Shown: one piece after another, positions 12,316 through 25,439 of the stretch
Layout of the letters: each line of letters starts with the position of its first letter
Position numbering within the stretch: position 1 is the first letter of the stretch
Source of the DNA: Galdieria partita
Taxonomy: Eukaryota > Rhodophyta > Bangiophyceae > Galdieriales > Galdieriaceae
Direction of reading: 5' to 3'
Length of the DNA: 64,000 nt
NCBI GenBank assembly: GCA_025991245.1
Contig: BQMJ01000061.1
Location: 1-64,000 of the forward strand
Translations under genes and position numbers: made by a program
The notes under the pieces: model-generated
The model's database searches: none
Told to the model about the DNA's origin: nothing
What the model saw: the letters and a program-made list of their open reading frames with translations, nothing else

Positions 12316-15289
12316 TCCTTCAATGAATTATGTTCTCGTGAAGCCAATGTGATGAAACAAAGAATATTTAGTGATTCACATATTTTGATACAACCTTGTT
12401 GCTTTCATATTGGGTAGGTTTTAAGTTTTGTTTTGTTTGTTGATCCACTCGTGTCAATTCATCTTCACCTATGAAATCTTCATCTCCTAACATACTCGTC
12501 CACTTGTACCGCTTTTGACTGATCATAAATTTTCTCTAGTACTTGTTTTGGGGGAACGTTCTCATTGGTTTGGAGCTAACATAATTCATTATTTACTTGA
12601 AATCTTGCAAAACTAAATTGGCTCCGCTTTCCGTTTTTTGCAACAGGACTATTTACCAGCTACTGTATCAGAGTCTTTCTCGATTCGTTGACAGTGGTTT
12701 GAAGAGTACAAACTTGTTCCGCCCAATTTTTTTCCTTATGTTGTCCTATCTATCACTTAGCAATTTGGCAAAACAGGGTTTTATTTTCTTATGATCATTG
12801 TATACTCCTTATTTCATTCTGTGAAAATCTTTGTATACTATAATGCTACTTTGCTGATGGTATACATATTGAACCAAAAGTAAGCCATACCATACATATG
12901 CCATAAAAAAGGCTTTCAATTGAAAGAAGCAGTTAACAATGACAACATTAATATTCCATCATGTCAGTTGTTCTTCCTCTTTCTTGTTGCTTTATGTCTA
13001 CCTGGCCAATACTTTGCGCGATAACTATTAGAAGATTATATCACTGCGTGACATTTTTCCTTATTGGTCATATTGTACTTTCACTCTTTTTCTCTACAAT
13101 CAATTTGTTCTTCTTTGTTTTCTTACCTTTAAATACTTTTTTAGTCTTTTAGTATGCATTACATAATATTTTGGTTTCCTCCTAGCTCTTCTCTCTAGAA
13201 TTTTCTATTTGAAACTCTTTGTTTCGGAAGTCCTCCAATCGAAATTCTATTTCTTCCATTATTACCATAAGAAATTTCAATGCGTTTTGCTTTTCATGCT
13301 TATCTAGCGTTTAAATCGGTACGTGGCGAATAGAAATTAAATGAATGCCTTCTACTGAGGTACATATTCATTTCTACGTTTTAATAGGAAACAAGATCAA
13401 GTTTGAGACTAGCAGTCTTTGTTAACGGCTCAATTTGAAATATTGTGGTATTTGAGAATCTGCAGGAGAAGCTCTACTTGTAAATATTCTAGTGTACTTG
13501 CAAACTGGCTCAAGAATTTCCAACTACGCCATGTATGCAAAAATGCACCATAGAGATTTTGAATCAATCGTTGGTTTTTCCTCAGCTTTTCCGAAGGACA
13601 ATGGAATATGAAAGAAGAGCTTGGTAAATTCGATTCTTTTACTCATCCATTTCTGTTGATTTCGACCACTACTTATTTTTATATTTACAAATAAAGGGCA
13701 CTCTAGCCATTTTTTAGACAGTTGGAGCTTTCTCTTGGCTAATCGTGAAAAAGATCATATGAAACAAGAAAACACAAATTAGTATATACAAACCAATTTC
13801 TACAACTTTTTTTCCACAAATATCTGCTTTAAAAAAATTTTGAAAAATTTTTGAATTTTGTCGAGAATTGGCTACGTAGAACAAAACATAGCCCATGACA
13901 GCCAAAAGGCAATGGAGGAGAGTGAGGGGAAATGAATCGATGAACCCTCATGTGAACTCAAATAACTTCTTCCTGGATTTCCCAGTGACCCAGCTTAGAT
14001 TCTAATTCTGCCTAGTAAGTAAAATCTACAATGCAACAAGTTTTTCATTTGCAGCACAATCTACTAAGGTTCTATATATTATTTGCTAATATTGTTTTCA
14101 CAGATATCACTTTCTAATTTAGTCGCCTGTGAAGAATAGAGGTTTCTTTGTAAAACTGCATTTCTTCTTGTTGAGTGTGTATGGTTTTTGAATGTGTAGT
14201 TTTTTCCAGGTACTACTTTAGGTGTTTTTTATGTTAATCTTTTTCCTCTTTCACATCACAGTTTAATTGGAAATGATTTCAGCATTGTGCATTACAGACA
14301 ACTTTATAGTTTTAATGTATTTTATTCTGAATTTTTTGTATGGTCCGCTTTTATATGTTTTTCTAATTGTTTTAATTCGCCACTGGGTTATATAAAATTC
14401 GTAAACTTTTTCTTCTCTTAGACTTTCTGTAATTTAGCAATTTGATTGTGTTTGTCCTTGTTTTGGCTGTGTAGCTCGTTTTGAACTGATATTGCTGTTG
14501 CCAGAAATTTTTGGGTTTTTTTCTCTTTTCAATTGAATATTCTATGTGAAACTCTCACAAGTACATGTTGTCTTCAATAAGTTTCTGTGATAAATTTAGC
14601 TTCTCATGTCAATTGTCTTGCATCTCTATTTATTGTTTTGCTCGATATTGGGTTGTTTGAAACTTTTCTTTTAAACTCTGGCCTTAGAAGCATTTTTGTA
14701 TAGCTGTTCTTCATAATAAAGTTTTTCTTAAGAAGCGATACGAGAACGTTCTTTTTTGGCGTTGGGTGATAGCTTACTGCGTTGGCCCCAGCTCTGTCCA
14801 ATTATGAATAATTCAGATTGGTTGATTGGTAAAATTTGAATGATCAATTCTAGTCTTTACCTTGTTTTGAGAATTCGTGTCGATTCTTTGAAGTCTTTCT
14901 GTTTACAGGTTTGTGACACAAGGTGGCTGAACGTTGAGTCTCGCCTCTCCTGAATTGGGTTCAAGCATATACAAATTGCCAAGATTCGATTTTTTAGATA
15001 TTATCAAGTGTATTTTCCTTCTATAATGGTCCTTTTTATACTGTGTATTGCAGTTGGTGTTTGTCTTTCTTACTTGGCTAAAAGTCTTTCTCGTTTGTAT
15101 GTAAATGACAAGTTAATTTGTCTACAAATGAAATTACGGTCGTGTACAATTTTTATTGTCAATTGAATAGAAAAAATTCCTTGCCTTTCAGACACTTTTA
15201 CCATTATGACAATCCAAATGTTGGCTAGAGTTCTTCTTGTATAATTAACTAGTCACGAAATTCAGCGTGTATTCATTCACGGACGCTAG
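12316..15289. other. Gene-poor AT-rich subtelomeric DNA
   Basis: About 3 kb without an open frame above 65 codons, an RNA gene I can recognise or a clear tandem repeat. The stretch 15060-15180 matches 25140-25225 in inverted orientation, a fragment of the older repeat mosaic. Confidence 0.6.
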
Positions 15290-16560
15290 ACTTCTACGAA
15301 AATAAAATTTTAGCAACCGTACCCACCAGTATGAAGATCGATCGTTCAAGTAAACAAGACATCAAGAATAAAATATTCATGTCCTGCTCAATTTTGCTTT
15401 GTTACGTAGGAAGATCCCGGAATATCTTGCGCATATCTAGGAATGTTGCTCACTAGAGTAATTTAATATGCTGAAAGAATCGCTGTCCAAAATGAGCAAT
15501 GTATTTATAAATTCGTGGATAGTGGTCAGTTTGTATACTTTGTGCTTGTCAGCCTTTTTATAGAATTGTACGTTGCATAGCTGGTTGTGATTTCCCAATA
15601 GAAAGACAGGGCTATTTAAGTGCCAACAGTAATACTATTCAAACAATATCCTTTCCAAAACTGTGTCTCACAAACTGTCAACTGTTGAGTATTTATAGAC
15701 TTGAGCACGAAAGACTACGGTAGCTATTCCAAACATACACTATGCCGATGAGTTGCGAAGCCTCTCTTTTGTGAAAATTTTTCCCATCAAACGCTCTTTT
15801 TCTTCCAAGTTTTGTTTCGAATTTGCATCCTTCAAGTGACCTCGTCAAGTAAGTTTAGCAAACAACGACGTAAAGATGCTTCAAAGTGGGTGTACAACTC
15901 TGTTCACGTCCGTTTTCGAAACAGCAACTCACAGTTGAACTGCGCAGTTCAGTTGCCACGAGACAACCTCCCCTCTCCACTTGGACAATACATTCTCAGT
16001 AGACAAAAACTGACAATGAAAAGAATCGTTTTTGTGATGAATCGAAGAGAATCAACTCAGAATATACTCCGACTGTTACAAAAGATCCTGGTGATTGTTC
16101 CACAAGAGAGAGTCCTCCTCTGTTGTTCACAGGACAACAGTTTAATTAGACTTCAAAAACCAGGTTACATTACAAGACTGTATCGCCGCAAGGGTTCAAT
16201 CACAAAGACTATTTGGAGTCTTTGTGCCAACTGGTTCCCCAATAATCCGCAGGGTCACTGTATTAAAAGAGTCAAGGAATTAAGATTAACAATTCTCGAA
16301 CAGTACCTACGTTGCATTCGACAGGAACTTGGAGGCGACTTTGAGGTTCAAGCCAAGTCGTTGACAGGAAACGACCAAAACAAACCGGACCTTGGTTCGT
16401 ATTTCAAAAAGTGCAAAGTCATAAAACTTCAAAGTCTTTTTCGTACTAAAAAGTTCTCCTCTAAATTCAACTAATTATATTTTCATAAAAAGGAACAATT
16501 TTATCCACTTCAAAACAGGTGGTAACAAAGCAACTACAGCCACAGTTGAGCAAAGCAATA
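15290..16560 (+). repeat. Dispersed repeat block A, direct copy, with a 220-codon ORF
   Basis: This block is the inverted partner of 27076-28250. It starts with a 'tatgaagatcgatcgttcaa' string at 15330 and ends in 'cacttcaaaa...acaaagcaacta' near 16540. It holds an ORF at 15812-16474 whose product is basic, has no recognised domain, and includes KTIWSLCANWFP. In the inverted partner the matching peptide (KTIWSLCAHWFP) is present, but the first and second halves of the similarity fall in different frames. Purifying selection on the protein is therefore doubtful. Either this is a decayed coding sequence or a non-coding repeat with a chance ORF. I do not recognise it. Confidence 0.6.
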
Positions 16561-17900
16561 CAATCACAAAAGAGAGATTGGGCAAAGTCATGTTGAAGAG
16601 CTCTTTGAGTACCGTCAAAAGTGCACACGCCATATAGTTTCATACGTACCTAGTGAGCACTTTTCAAAGGAAGTTTCCACTCAAAGGTTTACCTAAATAC
16701 TATTGATTCTCTAACGTTGCTTTATTTGAAGAGAACCGTTGTGCTAGAATGAGCGTCGATATACCAAGCCCGCCATTGTATAGTGGGATAAACTCATCTT
16801 TGTTGTTTACCTTGGAGATTTACTGGCTTCAAGTTGATTTGGAGAACATTCAGCTCTAGTCGATTGTAATCATTTCAAGGAAGTATTATCCACCACTTTC
16901 AAGAAGAAGGGCGTGTTTCCCACAACTTGTAACGATTGGGTGTGCAGTCGCTAAGTTGTCATAGAGAAATTTCGACAAGTAGAGTGAACACTTGTGCTGA
17001 TCAATGTCTTTCTGAACTGTTTGCAACTTGGAGGACTGTGAATTTTGTGTTACCAGTATCAAAGACTTTTTAGACTTGTGCAGATCAGAGTTTATACACT
17101 CTGGTCGAGTATTTCAATTATCAACAAAACGTTTAAGTACACATTGGAAGTGACACATGTATATAATTTGTATTTTACCTACAAGAATGTTGATAAAGAA
17201 TCCAGTCGAGTTTCTCAAACAGCTTGAGTACATAGACCAAGTATCGCATATTCTACTTTTGTATAATTGAATTGCGAAAATAGCGAATTTGTTGTTGACT
17301 CTTTCTATTTTGTATAAAAGCTATATATGAAAACTGACCATAATAGCATAGCGTCACGACTCACATAGTAAGTATCGTTGCAAGATCCTTGCCTTGTTTG
17401 TCCCTTGACAACAACAGCCACCAACACAGATCCTCGGCACACTTCCTCCCATACATCTAAAACAGCGCAAAGTTTCAGACAGTCTGTGTTTCACAAAACT
17501 CAACAATCTATTACGGAAAATTCTAGAAACACTAGAGCAGTCCAAAGTTGAAAAAACATAACAAGTTGTCAAGGGTGGCTTCCCAAGACAACAATTTGTC
17601 TGGGCTAGTAAAACCATAAAACAAAGAGAAAAAAGGAAAGAAAGCAGCAGCTCATAAAACATTTCAACCATACCCAGAGTACTTGAACACGCTATGACGC
17701 TAGTACCAGGACTCACTCTCTAGTTCCCTCAGAGTTTCTCGGATAAACAACACAGACGCATCTACAAAAGTTCTATTAAAACTCCGCTCTCATAAAAAAA
17801 TTTCAAAGTTAGCTAGTTTCTACATATATTCTAAAAAGCAGCGACAAATCTCAAAGTTGGATCTGTTGTACAATTTGGAAACATATCAACTGGTCAAGCT
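16561..17900 (+). repeat. Dispersed repeat block B, first copy
   Basis: Strongly diverged similarity to 20470-21650. Matching landmarks are the 'catatagtttcatacg...ggaagtttcca' region at 16630 against 20615, 'accttggagatttactgg' at 16809 against 20840, and the 'gaaagaaagcagcagctcat' string at 17637 against 21430. Open frames here (60 and 120 codons) are not shared between copies. No gene is recognised. Confidence 0.5.
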
Positions 17901-17929
17901 CTCAAACAGTCATAAAGCTTTATCTAATT

Positions 17930-18480
17930 CCCAGTCAACAAGTGGGTCAACGCAAGGTTGAAAGCTGCCATCAGTACCTCGTCTATTCCAACCAAAGCAA
18001 TTCGCTCCTCTCTCATCTCCAGCTGGGTGAGACTCGAACTGGTCATAAACCGACAAATAAAGGAACTGGTTGTTTGAAAAACACAAGAATCAACACAGAA
18101 TGTACTTCGAGTGCTACAAAAGACCTTGATGAGTGTGACACAAAAGAAGATTCACGATAACAATTCACAAGACTAGACTAGACTTTGTAGTATACTTGGA
18201 CTTGAAAAACCAAGTTACACTACAAGACTGTATAGGGAAAAGGGGTTCACACTTAAAAAACAAATGGGAACTTTTTGTACCGACTTTTTTTTCACTACTC
18301 TACATAGTAAGAAACGCCTATAAAGTTACCAGAAAATGAAGAGCGACAGTTTTCAACAAGGATCCAAGTTGAGGTACGTTCAACGTGAACTTGGACTCAA
18401 GACAAGTATTTTTCAAGCTTCATGGAACTCAAATGTCAAGTCTTGAAAGTTTACAACCGATACTAGCAGGTCTTGATAGC
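17930..18480 (+). repeat. Dispersed repeat block A, third (decayed) copy
   Basis: Similar to the ORF part of block A: 'caagttacactacaagactgta' at 18210 corresponds to 'ggttacattacaagactgta' at 16162, followed by the same Lys/Thr-rich stretch. The 72-codon frame at 17942-18160 does not cover the same segment as in the other copies, which supports decay or non-coding status. Confidence 0.5.
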
Positions 18481-18879
18481 AAAGTTCGGTCTTGAAAAGT
18501 TTCTCGGAACCTACTGTTTGACGTTTTAGGCATTATTGTCGAAATTTATCGTTTTGCTTTGAGGCAGTATCATTCCATTGAAGCGGAATTATTTTACTTT
18601 CACTGAATCTTACATCTTTACATATCACAATGCTACTCTCCAACAAAATGAATTGAGTAAATACGTAGCTTCTTTTGTGCTTCTATTCTATACTTGAATT
18701 GTTCTTGTGATTCAAAACTCATCTTTCTATGGTTACAATTCTACTATATTTGTATCCATTTAGGCAATTCTGTAGGACGAATTTGAGTCGAAACCCAATT
18801 CTTCTTTATAAGGATGTTTCGAATCCATTTTACATAGAAAAAAGTTTTAAATTGTCGATTGCCAAATTCATTCAAGTTG

Positions 18880-19640
18880 AATCATTTCTGTAAGCTCCAA
18901 GTATACTCTATTGTTTTCAGTTGATGGACATTAAAATGGCTACGATGAAGATAATGATGGCTATTACACTGGTAGTCTTCTTGAATTCCCCAAAAATGAA
19001 ATTTGTGTTTAGGTTGAAACTTTTTAAGTCTCTTTTTATCTATTTTCAACACGGTTAAACTTAAAATCACTTTGTTGGCTTCTCAATATGTACTCTTATG
19101 ACATGACTTTATTGTTCAATTTTTATTTTTTAAAAATGACTGAACTCAGAGATTCATTCGTCAGGTAGGCTTTTTTGCTCATGCATTAGAAATCAGTTGA
19201 TTTATTGTTCCTGCTTTTTCTACTACTATTGTCCTTTTCCTTCTGTGTTAAGAAATAAAGTTGGACTATAGTTTGAATTCAATTCTTACTCAGTGGCTTC
19301 TCCTTGTATTGTATACTGCATGATGATCTATATTGTGCAATTTCTTGATTCTTCCGTTGTTACTTTTTGCAACTTTTTACTATTCGAGGAATAAAAATGA
19401 ATCTATTCTCTTTCTGTTCGATACTCTTTTAAATACTGCCAAAGTCTCAAAGTTTCACCAAAAAGAGTTTAAAGACGAGGAAAGTTTCAATGACACGTGA
19501 AATAGAATGAAAAGATAACGGTTCATTGATTGTCTCTTGAGCATACAAAGTTCTAAAAACCAATAAATTCCCTATAATTCTTGATCTTTTGAATAAAATT
19601 TATCAATGAACCGAATAATTCAAGTAAATTCTTTTTGAAT
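18880..19640 (+). repeat. Left arm of a large diverged inverted repeat (block C)
   Basis: It is the reverse complement of 25440-26160. Clear matches are 'aaagttggactatagtttgaattcaatt' at 19258 against the inverse at 25810, the 'gtttcaatgacacgtgaaatag...aacggttcattga' stretch at 19486 against 25575-25612, and 'cgaataattcaagt' at 19612 against 25473. Part of it (19020-19250) is also shared with the delta tail of the subtelomeric unit. Confidence 0.65.
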
Positions 19641-20469
19641 AATAACTCATTGAACGAGTCATGTTCGCCTTTCCTTTACCACATTCATTTCTTTGTATAC
19701 AATCTTTACATATCGTGGATATCGATAAAGGGAACCAAATGAAAAAATAGAACTTGTGTGATTGACAAAACTCAATGAATTGTGTTTGCAAATTCGGATT
19801 CAAACTATTTCCCAAAGCAGCTTTAGAATGTGGAATGTTCATCAAATTTGATATATCTTTGAAACAATCTTTTTTATTTCATCTCATTCACTCAATCCTT
19901 TACTAGACAACTTGTTTCGAATTCAATATTTTTCGAGATCTCTGCACTTTGTCAATTCAATATACACTAGTATACCTTATCGTGGTGATCAAGGTTTGGT
20001 TTCGTAGATAATACTTGGTCCATTGCTTTGGTTTTGAAAATACTTTGGATATTTACCAAAGATTCAATTTAGTCTTTGCTTTTATGTTTTGGCTAATCTT
20101 AGTGAAATAAATCTTTCCACAAGTATGTATATACAACTCGTTCAGGTTAAAAGATGCCGATAATATTATGACTACTCCTACAAAATTATCCTCTTTTACA
20201 CTACACTCATCTAAAGAACCAAGAATTCGCAAAGCTATGGTAGTTGTTTCCAAACAATCTCCCTTTTACCGATCGTAAACAACCTCTCTTTGACAATGTT
20301 TCTGCAGATAAATCTCTTTTGAACTCTGACGTTGAGTAATCAACCACAAGGTTCAAACCTAGTGGCTAAAAAGTTACGACCAAAACAACCCAGGTTTAAA
20401 CAGTATCCAAAAAAAGAAAAACTTTCTAGCCTATTCTCAAGATGTTTCTCGTTGAAACTCAAAAAAGTT
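19641..20469. other. Gene-poor spacer
   Basis: AT-rich sequence without a supported gene. The two minus-strand open frames (80 and 66 codons) have no recognised motif and no neighbouring exon. Confidence 0.5.
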
Positions 20470-21650
20470 TTCATATACAGACTTTATCCACTTTGAAGCG
20501 GGTTGCATAAAACAACTATGTAGCTCCTGTTCTCAACCAATAAATTCTAATGGAAAGAACGTTTGGAAGAGCTTAGAAAAGGAGGTGGTATGAAAGGGTG
20601 CCTTTAAAAGGTACAAACTATATCGTTTCTTGTATACTTGTAGAGAAGTTTCCAAAAGAACCTTGCACTAGAGAGTTAAAAGACTGTTGAAGCTCTATTC
20701 TTTTTGTGTTAGGGAATTGTATCGTTGGAATTCGTTTACAGACTGTCAGTAAAAAGTAAGCCCATTGAGTTGAGTCAGACTCACTGTTGTACCCGATAAT
20801 TCAGATTTCTTAACCAAGTGAAAGTAACGTGAAAGCAACTGGAGATTTGGTAGCATTGGATTCGACTTGTTGTTGACAAGGAGTTTTCCTTTCACCTCAC
20901 AAGCCCAAACAGAACACGTTGAGTTTTAAGATGGTTAGCGTGCAAATTGTTTGAATTGTAAACACTTGGTTAACGTTTTGTGAATCAAACGTTTTCAACA
21001 ATTCCATTTATACCTGTGGTTGGGTTAAATAAGGACTCCAAAGGAGTGCTGATTACAGTTGTCAAGAAGGAAGTTTGTCCCATGTCCTAGAATGGTATCA
21101 TAGAAGAATGTAGTGAGGAATGTGAATCAACCCTTATGTTTCTGAATAAAATTCTACCCTGCGTTTTAATTTTGTGAAACAAGGATCAAGAATTCCTAGA
21201 CATATGGACGGTAACTGGTACTAGCAACTTTGACTGAGATTTTCTGGAAGGTGTACTTTGAAGCAGACGGTTGACCTTAGCAAAGTCAACGATGGTATAT
21301 AATCTCACAAAATTCAGCAGTGAACAACCGACCATCCTAAAAGGATTCCAAGAGTTGCATAATCGTTGCTTCCAAAGATAAAATCTTGTTTGCTCTAACG
21401 AAACTTGTAGAATGCTACAAGAGAAGAAAGCAACAGCAACTCAATGAGATACTTTCAAAGTATACAAAGTACTTTAACAAGACAAGAAGCAAGAATTCAA
21501 GTTACCGATTCGACTTGAATTTCCATTCTCATCTCACAGTTACTCTGAAAACATAAGGTCTAAAACAATTTTGTTAGAAACTTCACTGTCACGACAAAAG
21601 GAAAATTGTGACGGTGTCCAAAAATATTTCAAAACATAAAGCCAAACCTA
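20470..21650 (+). repeat. Dispersed repeat block B, second copy
   Basis: Diverged copy of 16480-17880 in the same orientation, beginning at 'tccactttgaagcgggttgc' (compare 'tccacttcaaaacaggtggt' at 16505). It contains no sizeable open frame. Confidence 0.5.
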
Positions 21651-22462
21651 CTTGTTCAAACTTGAAACTTAGGTTCCCAACGGAGGAGAAGTAAATGTTT
21701 CAATACTCATCCTCATAGCTCAGAATAATGAACATCATACTAGCGATAACTTTCGAGTGAAACTTCTTTCTTGCAGCAAGTAACGAAAGTTGCAAGCTCT
21801 GAAAAATTGGTATGTTCCATTGCCTCTTTCATAAAGTGATAGAAAATTTTGAACTAAACCATAGCCTTTACACTATGTCACTTTGCATAATTGATGTCAT
21901 TTGTGTTTATCGTTCGCGCATAGTCAAAAATAGGTGATTAGGTAAGACAAACTGTCAGTCTGGAAAGGAAAAATTGAGTCGAATTGAATCTCTCTCTTGT
22001 CTGTATTGAAAAGTAATCTTTGATAGCTGCCACTGTGAAGATTATTCTGTAGAAAATTGAGTTTTTCTAATCCAGTGGAGTTCCACATAGTCTGTTTCGT
22101 AGATAAGAGACACAAAGATTGGAACAACTGAAACAGGAAGAGTTGAAAACAAGTGTCACAGTATACAGATTTATCTAAACGAATGCACTGTTGATTTTAG
22201 TTGATCTTTCAAGTCATTGAAAGAAATTATGCTTTCATAAAATATTTTTCGCAAGGTTGAAATCACTTCGAATATTCTTTCTGTAGGCAGCTCTATCTCA
22301 ATGTTCCATAGGAAACAAAGAAATACTAGATTTCTTGTTTGAATTCAAATGTGTTACTTATTATTTGGAATTATATACAGCACCATAAATTGTAAAATTT
22401 GTACAACTGAACTGCACAATTTGTTTTTGGGTTGTTGATTGTTTGGCTAGCCGTCTCAAAGG
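21651..22462. other. Spacer upstream of the Crinkler/RHS-like gene
   Basis: No gene is seen. The 67-codon minus-strand frame at 21924-22127 has no recognisable motif. The final 60 bases before 22463 would hold the promoter and leader of the gene that follows. Confidence 0.45.
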
Positions 22463-24650
22463 ATGACTAGTGAAACTTCTTTAGATATGTCCGGAGAGTC
22501 TGTTAGATACGAAGAAATATTTCAAGATGGTCTAAAAATTGACGAAAGGTTTAGCAATGTATGGCTGACAAACTTGCCTGATCTTGAGAAAGAATGTGAA
22601 CTCACATCTGTTGCCTCAGTAACTGGAGAGAAGGTACAAATTGGAGGAAAAGTCTTCGAAGTTGGGAAAGAAACGTTTGGTGACATAGCACAGTTTCTTG
22701 TTCCCAAGAAGTTTCCCAAAGATTTCCCGGTGGAAAAAAGCGCTGGGAAAATCTCTAGAATCTTTCTGAGAGGAGGGTTTATCAAGAGGTGGAATAGACA
22801 CATTGAAAGTCTTGATGCAAAAGGTTGCATTCTTCCACCCCAGCAAATAATAGTTTCTGCAGCTAGTGGTCTAGGAAAGAGCGTAGAGCTCTATATGGCC
22901 GCTGTGTTTTCAAGGCATTGCAGGATTCCCCTGCAGTATATTGGAAACGCAGCGGCGTGGTTGAAGAACATTAGCAACATCTCTCAAATGGTTTCTCTCT
23001 ATTTGAAAATGTTGCTTTTTATGAATGCAGACGTCGTAGATGGCTTACCAGAATTCATTTCATCTCGATATAGTTTTTTGAATGGTGCTCCTCTTAAAAG
23101 TGTCATTTATTTTGCCATGAAAGAGAAAAAAATATCTCTTTCTTCAGAAATTCGTGATACCATGATGGGGCTTGCACCGCGCAATATGTTGATAGTAGAT
23201 GAACATGATGCGTTGTGGAGCGAGTTTGGCAATAAAACAAACACGTGGCCAAATTTCTTTCGCCTTTATACCAAATTGGCAATGATGCATACAGTAAGTA
23301 ATGGCTTTTTCTTTTTTTACAATGACTTTTTCATTTACTTGAATAGCCTTACTGTGGAGTTCTTCTTGCAGGTTCACAGCATCATCAATTTGAAGATAAT
23401 TTGCCTAGTGGTTATGGAAATATCAAACACTATTTGGAGCCTCTAAGTTTCAAAGAGTTTGACTTGTGGCAAGATTTACCTGATTATCCACCCATTCTTC
23501 GTCAACATTCAGATGAAGTAGTCGAACTTACTGGGTTGGTGCCTAGAATGATAGCCAAAATGGTAACTCTTGCCAAGACTCGTCCTGATGCTAATTTCGA
23601 AACTCTAAAGATACACTTCACCTCGAATTTATATTCTGAAATGACAAGAAGCCACAATGACTATCTCGATGGACTTAGCTCTGAAAGAGAAAAGAGCGAT
23701 TTTGATTCTATGCTTTATAAGCTATTCATGGATAGAACTAAACCCAATATTACGATTGCAGACGGAGCATATCGAGATCGAGGTTTATTAGTTGTGGTTG
23801 ACGAAGTCTACTTACGCTTTTATAACAGCGTTGCACGTGATATTTTGTTATCCTCTTTCCTTAAAAGATATGCTTCTGAGAATTACTTGGCTGAATTGTT
23901 TGAACGTTTTCGAAGTGATCCAAGCACAAGAGGGCGAACTTTTGAAAAATTACTCTTTTGTGGTTCATCAATAGAACAGAACAAGTGACGATTCGTTCCG
24001 ATAGCAAACCTTATAGGAACTTGAGTTTATCTTGTAAAAGTTGGGTTCGGTTGATGAGAGATGAATTTGATCCTCCCATGAAAAAGTTTACTCATTCCTG
24101 TTGGATATTACCGGCAGAGCGATATCCTCGATTTGACTATATTTTTGTGGATATTGTGAATTCTCAATGGCATATATACTTTTTTCAAGTATCTATATCT
24201 GCATTTTATAACCATCATCGTGACTCTGCAGCTATCGAAAACTCCTTTTGCCACCTTCTTTCAAGAAAGATGCATGGAAGACTTCAGAATCGGCCAACTT
24301 ATCCACTAGTAGGTCAAAGAGCAAACAAGGATCAATGGCAAGTTCCCAAAGTGGCCAAAGACGTACTAAGAAGAGGAGACGAGTGACAGTAACAGATAAG
24401 CCTCAGTTACTAAGCTTAATTGGTTTGATTTTGAATAAAGAGTTTACTATCACGTTAGAAGAAGATGATTCTAGAAGGATTGTAGATTTTCGTTTATGGG
24501 ATTGCAAAGGTATTGATTGGCGACACTGCATAAGTATTGTGTATGTTACTCCATTACCATTTAAGGGGGCCAAAGGTAGTTTATCAGTACCAGACTATAT
24601 TGAGGTTCTTTGTAAAGAAGGAACCCCTAAAGTTTTTGAGCTTTATTAGA
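22463..24650 (+). pseudogene. Decayed Crinkler/RHS-type gene: P-loop ATPase plus restriction-fold nuclease
   Basis: The N-terminal part has a Walker A-like SAASGLGKS near residue 135 and a Walker B with the family-style DEH signature (LIVDEHDALW) near residue 245. A C-terminal segment around 24120-24230 carries FDYIFVDI and FFQVSISAF followed by His residues, which resembles the D...Q-x-T/S...H core of the restriction-endonuclease-like domain joined to such ATPases in the Crinkler/RHS class. One canonical-looking GT-AG intron of about 80 bp separates the ATPase part from the middle part. Beyond that the locus looks broken, with about two further interruptions in the C-terminal half. Some could be unrecognised introns. 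The gene sits near the centre of a large diverged inverted repeat. Family members are toxin-like effectors or selfish nucleases; this copy is treated as a fossil of moderate age. Confidence 0.6.
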
Positions 24651-25439
24651 AGAACCAAAGTGATATTGTGCGAGCATTGGATGATAGCAGGATTGTGTCA
24701 AATTTTATACTCTACGCAAAGGTTAGGATAACTGTACGGTTGGAGTGTCGAGTCTTCTCAAAGGGCAAGTGTTTGGGCAATGTTTCATATGAAGAGAAAG
24801 TGAGGCCAAAGCCATGGGCAACAAGACTGTTTTTTGTCACTCTTAGATGAATGAGCGTTATCGTGTAATGGATAATCTAATGATTCCGAATAGAGACAGC
24901 ATCATGAACAGCTTTGCGTATTATCGGTTTTCAGATTGAAATCCAAGTCGTATCTTTGGGAGGTTTTCTGTATGTGATTTAACCAACTGTACATGACTGT
25001 CATTTGTATCATATTGCTTCTTCAAACTAGAGACACCAAATAATTGTTGCGAAAAAGTCGCTGAATTTCGTGATTGGTTATGTATACAAGAAGGACTCTT
25101 GCCAACATTTGGTTTGTTATAACGAAAATTCTGAAAGGCAGCGAATTATTCTATTCAATTGACAATAAAAATGTACAAGACACGTAATTTCTTTATAGAC
25201 AAATTGCTTAATCACAAATAAGAAAGACTTACAATTTTTGGGTAAAAATACAAACAATATTCAATAAGTCAGAGAAAACAATCTTTGCTTTGTCAGCATT
25301 TTGATTTTTTTGTCCTGTTTACGAGGTGTACACTCTGTGAGAACTCAACTTATGTTTCAGGCTAATTCTATGCGATATATGAAAGAGCAATAATAATGAT
25401 TCTGTAGGCACTGCATATTCAAGTGTGCAAGTTTCATAA
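24651..25439. other. Spacer with one inverted-repeat fragment
   Basis: No gene is supported. 25140-25225 is the inverted counterpart of 15060-15180: 'attcaattgacaataaaaatgtacaag' matches the reverse of 'tgtacaatttttattgtcaattgaat'. The rest is AT-rich and unremarkable. Confidence 0.5.

Noticed and set aside
17354-17716. 120-codon minus-strand ORF
   Set aside because: Lies in a diverged repeat block whose second copy lacks the frame; no domain recognised.
22522-22846. Minus-strand ORFs of 102 and 76 codons
   Set aside because: Antisense shadows of the ATPase segment of the Crinkler/RHS-like gene.
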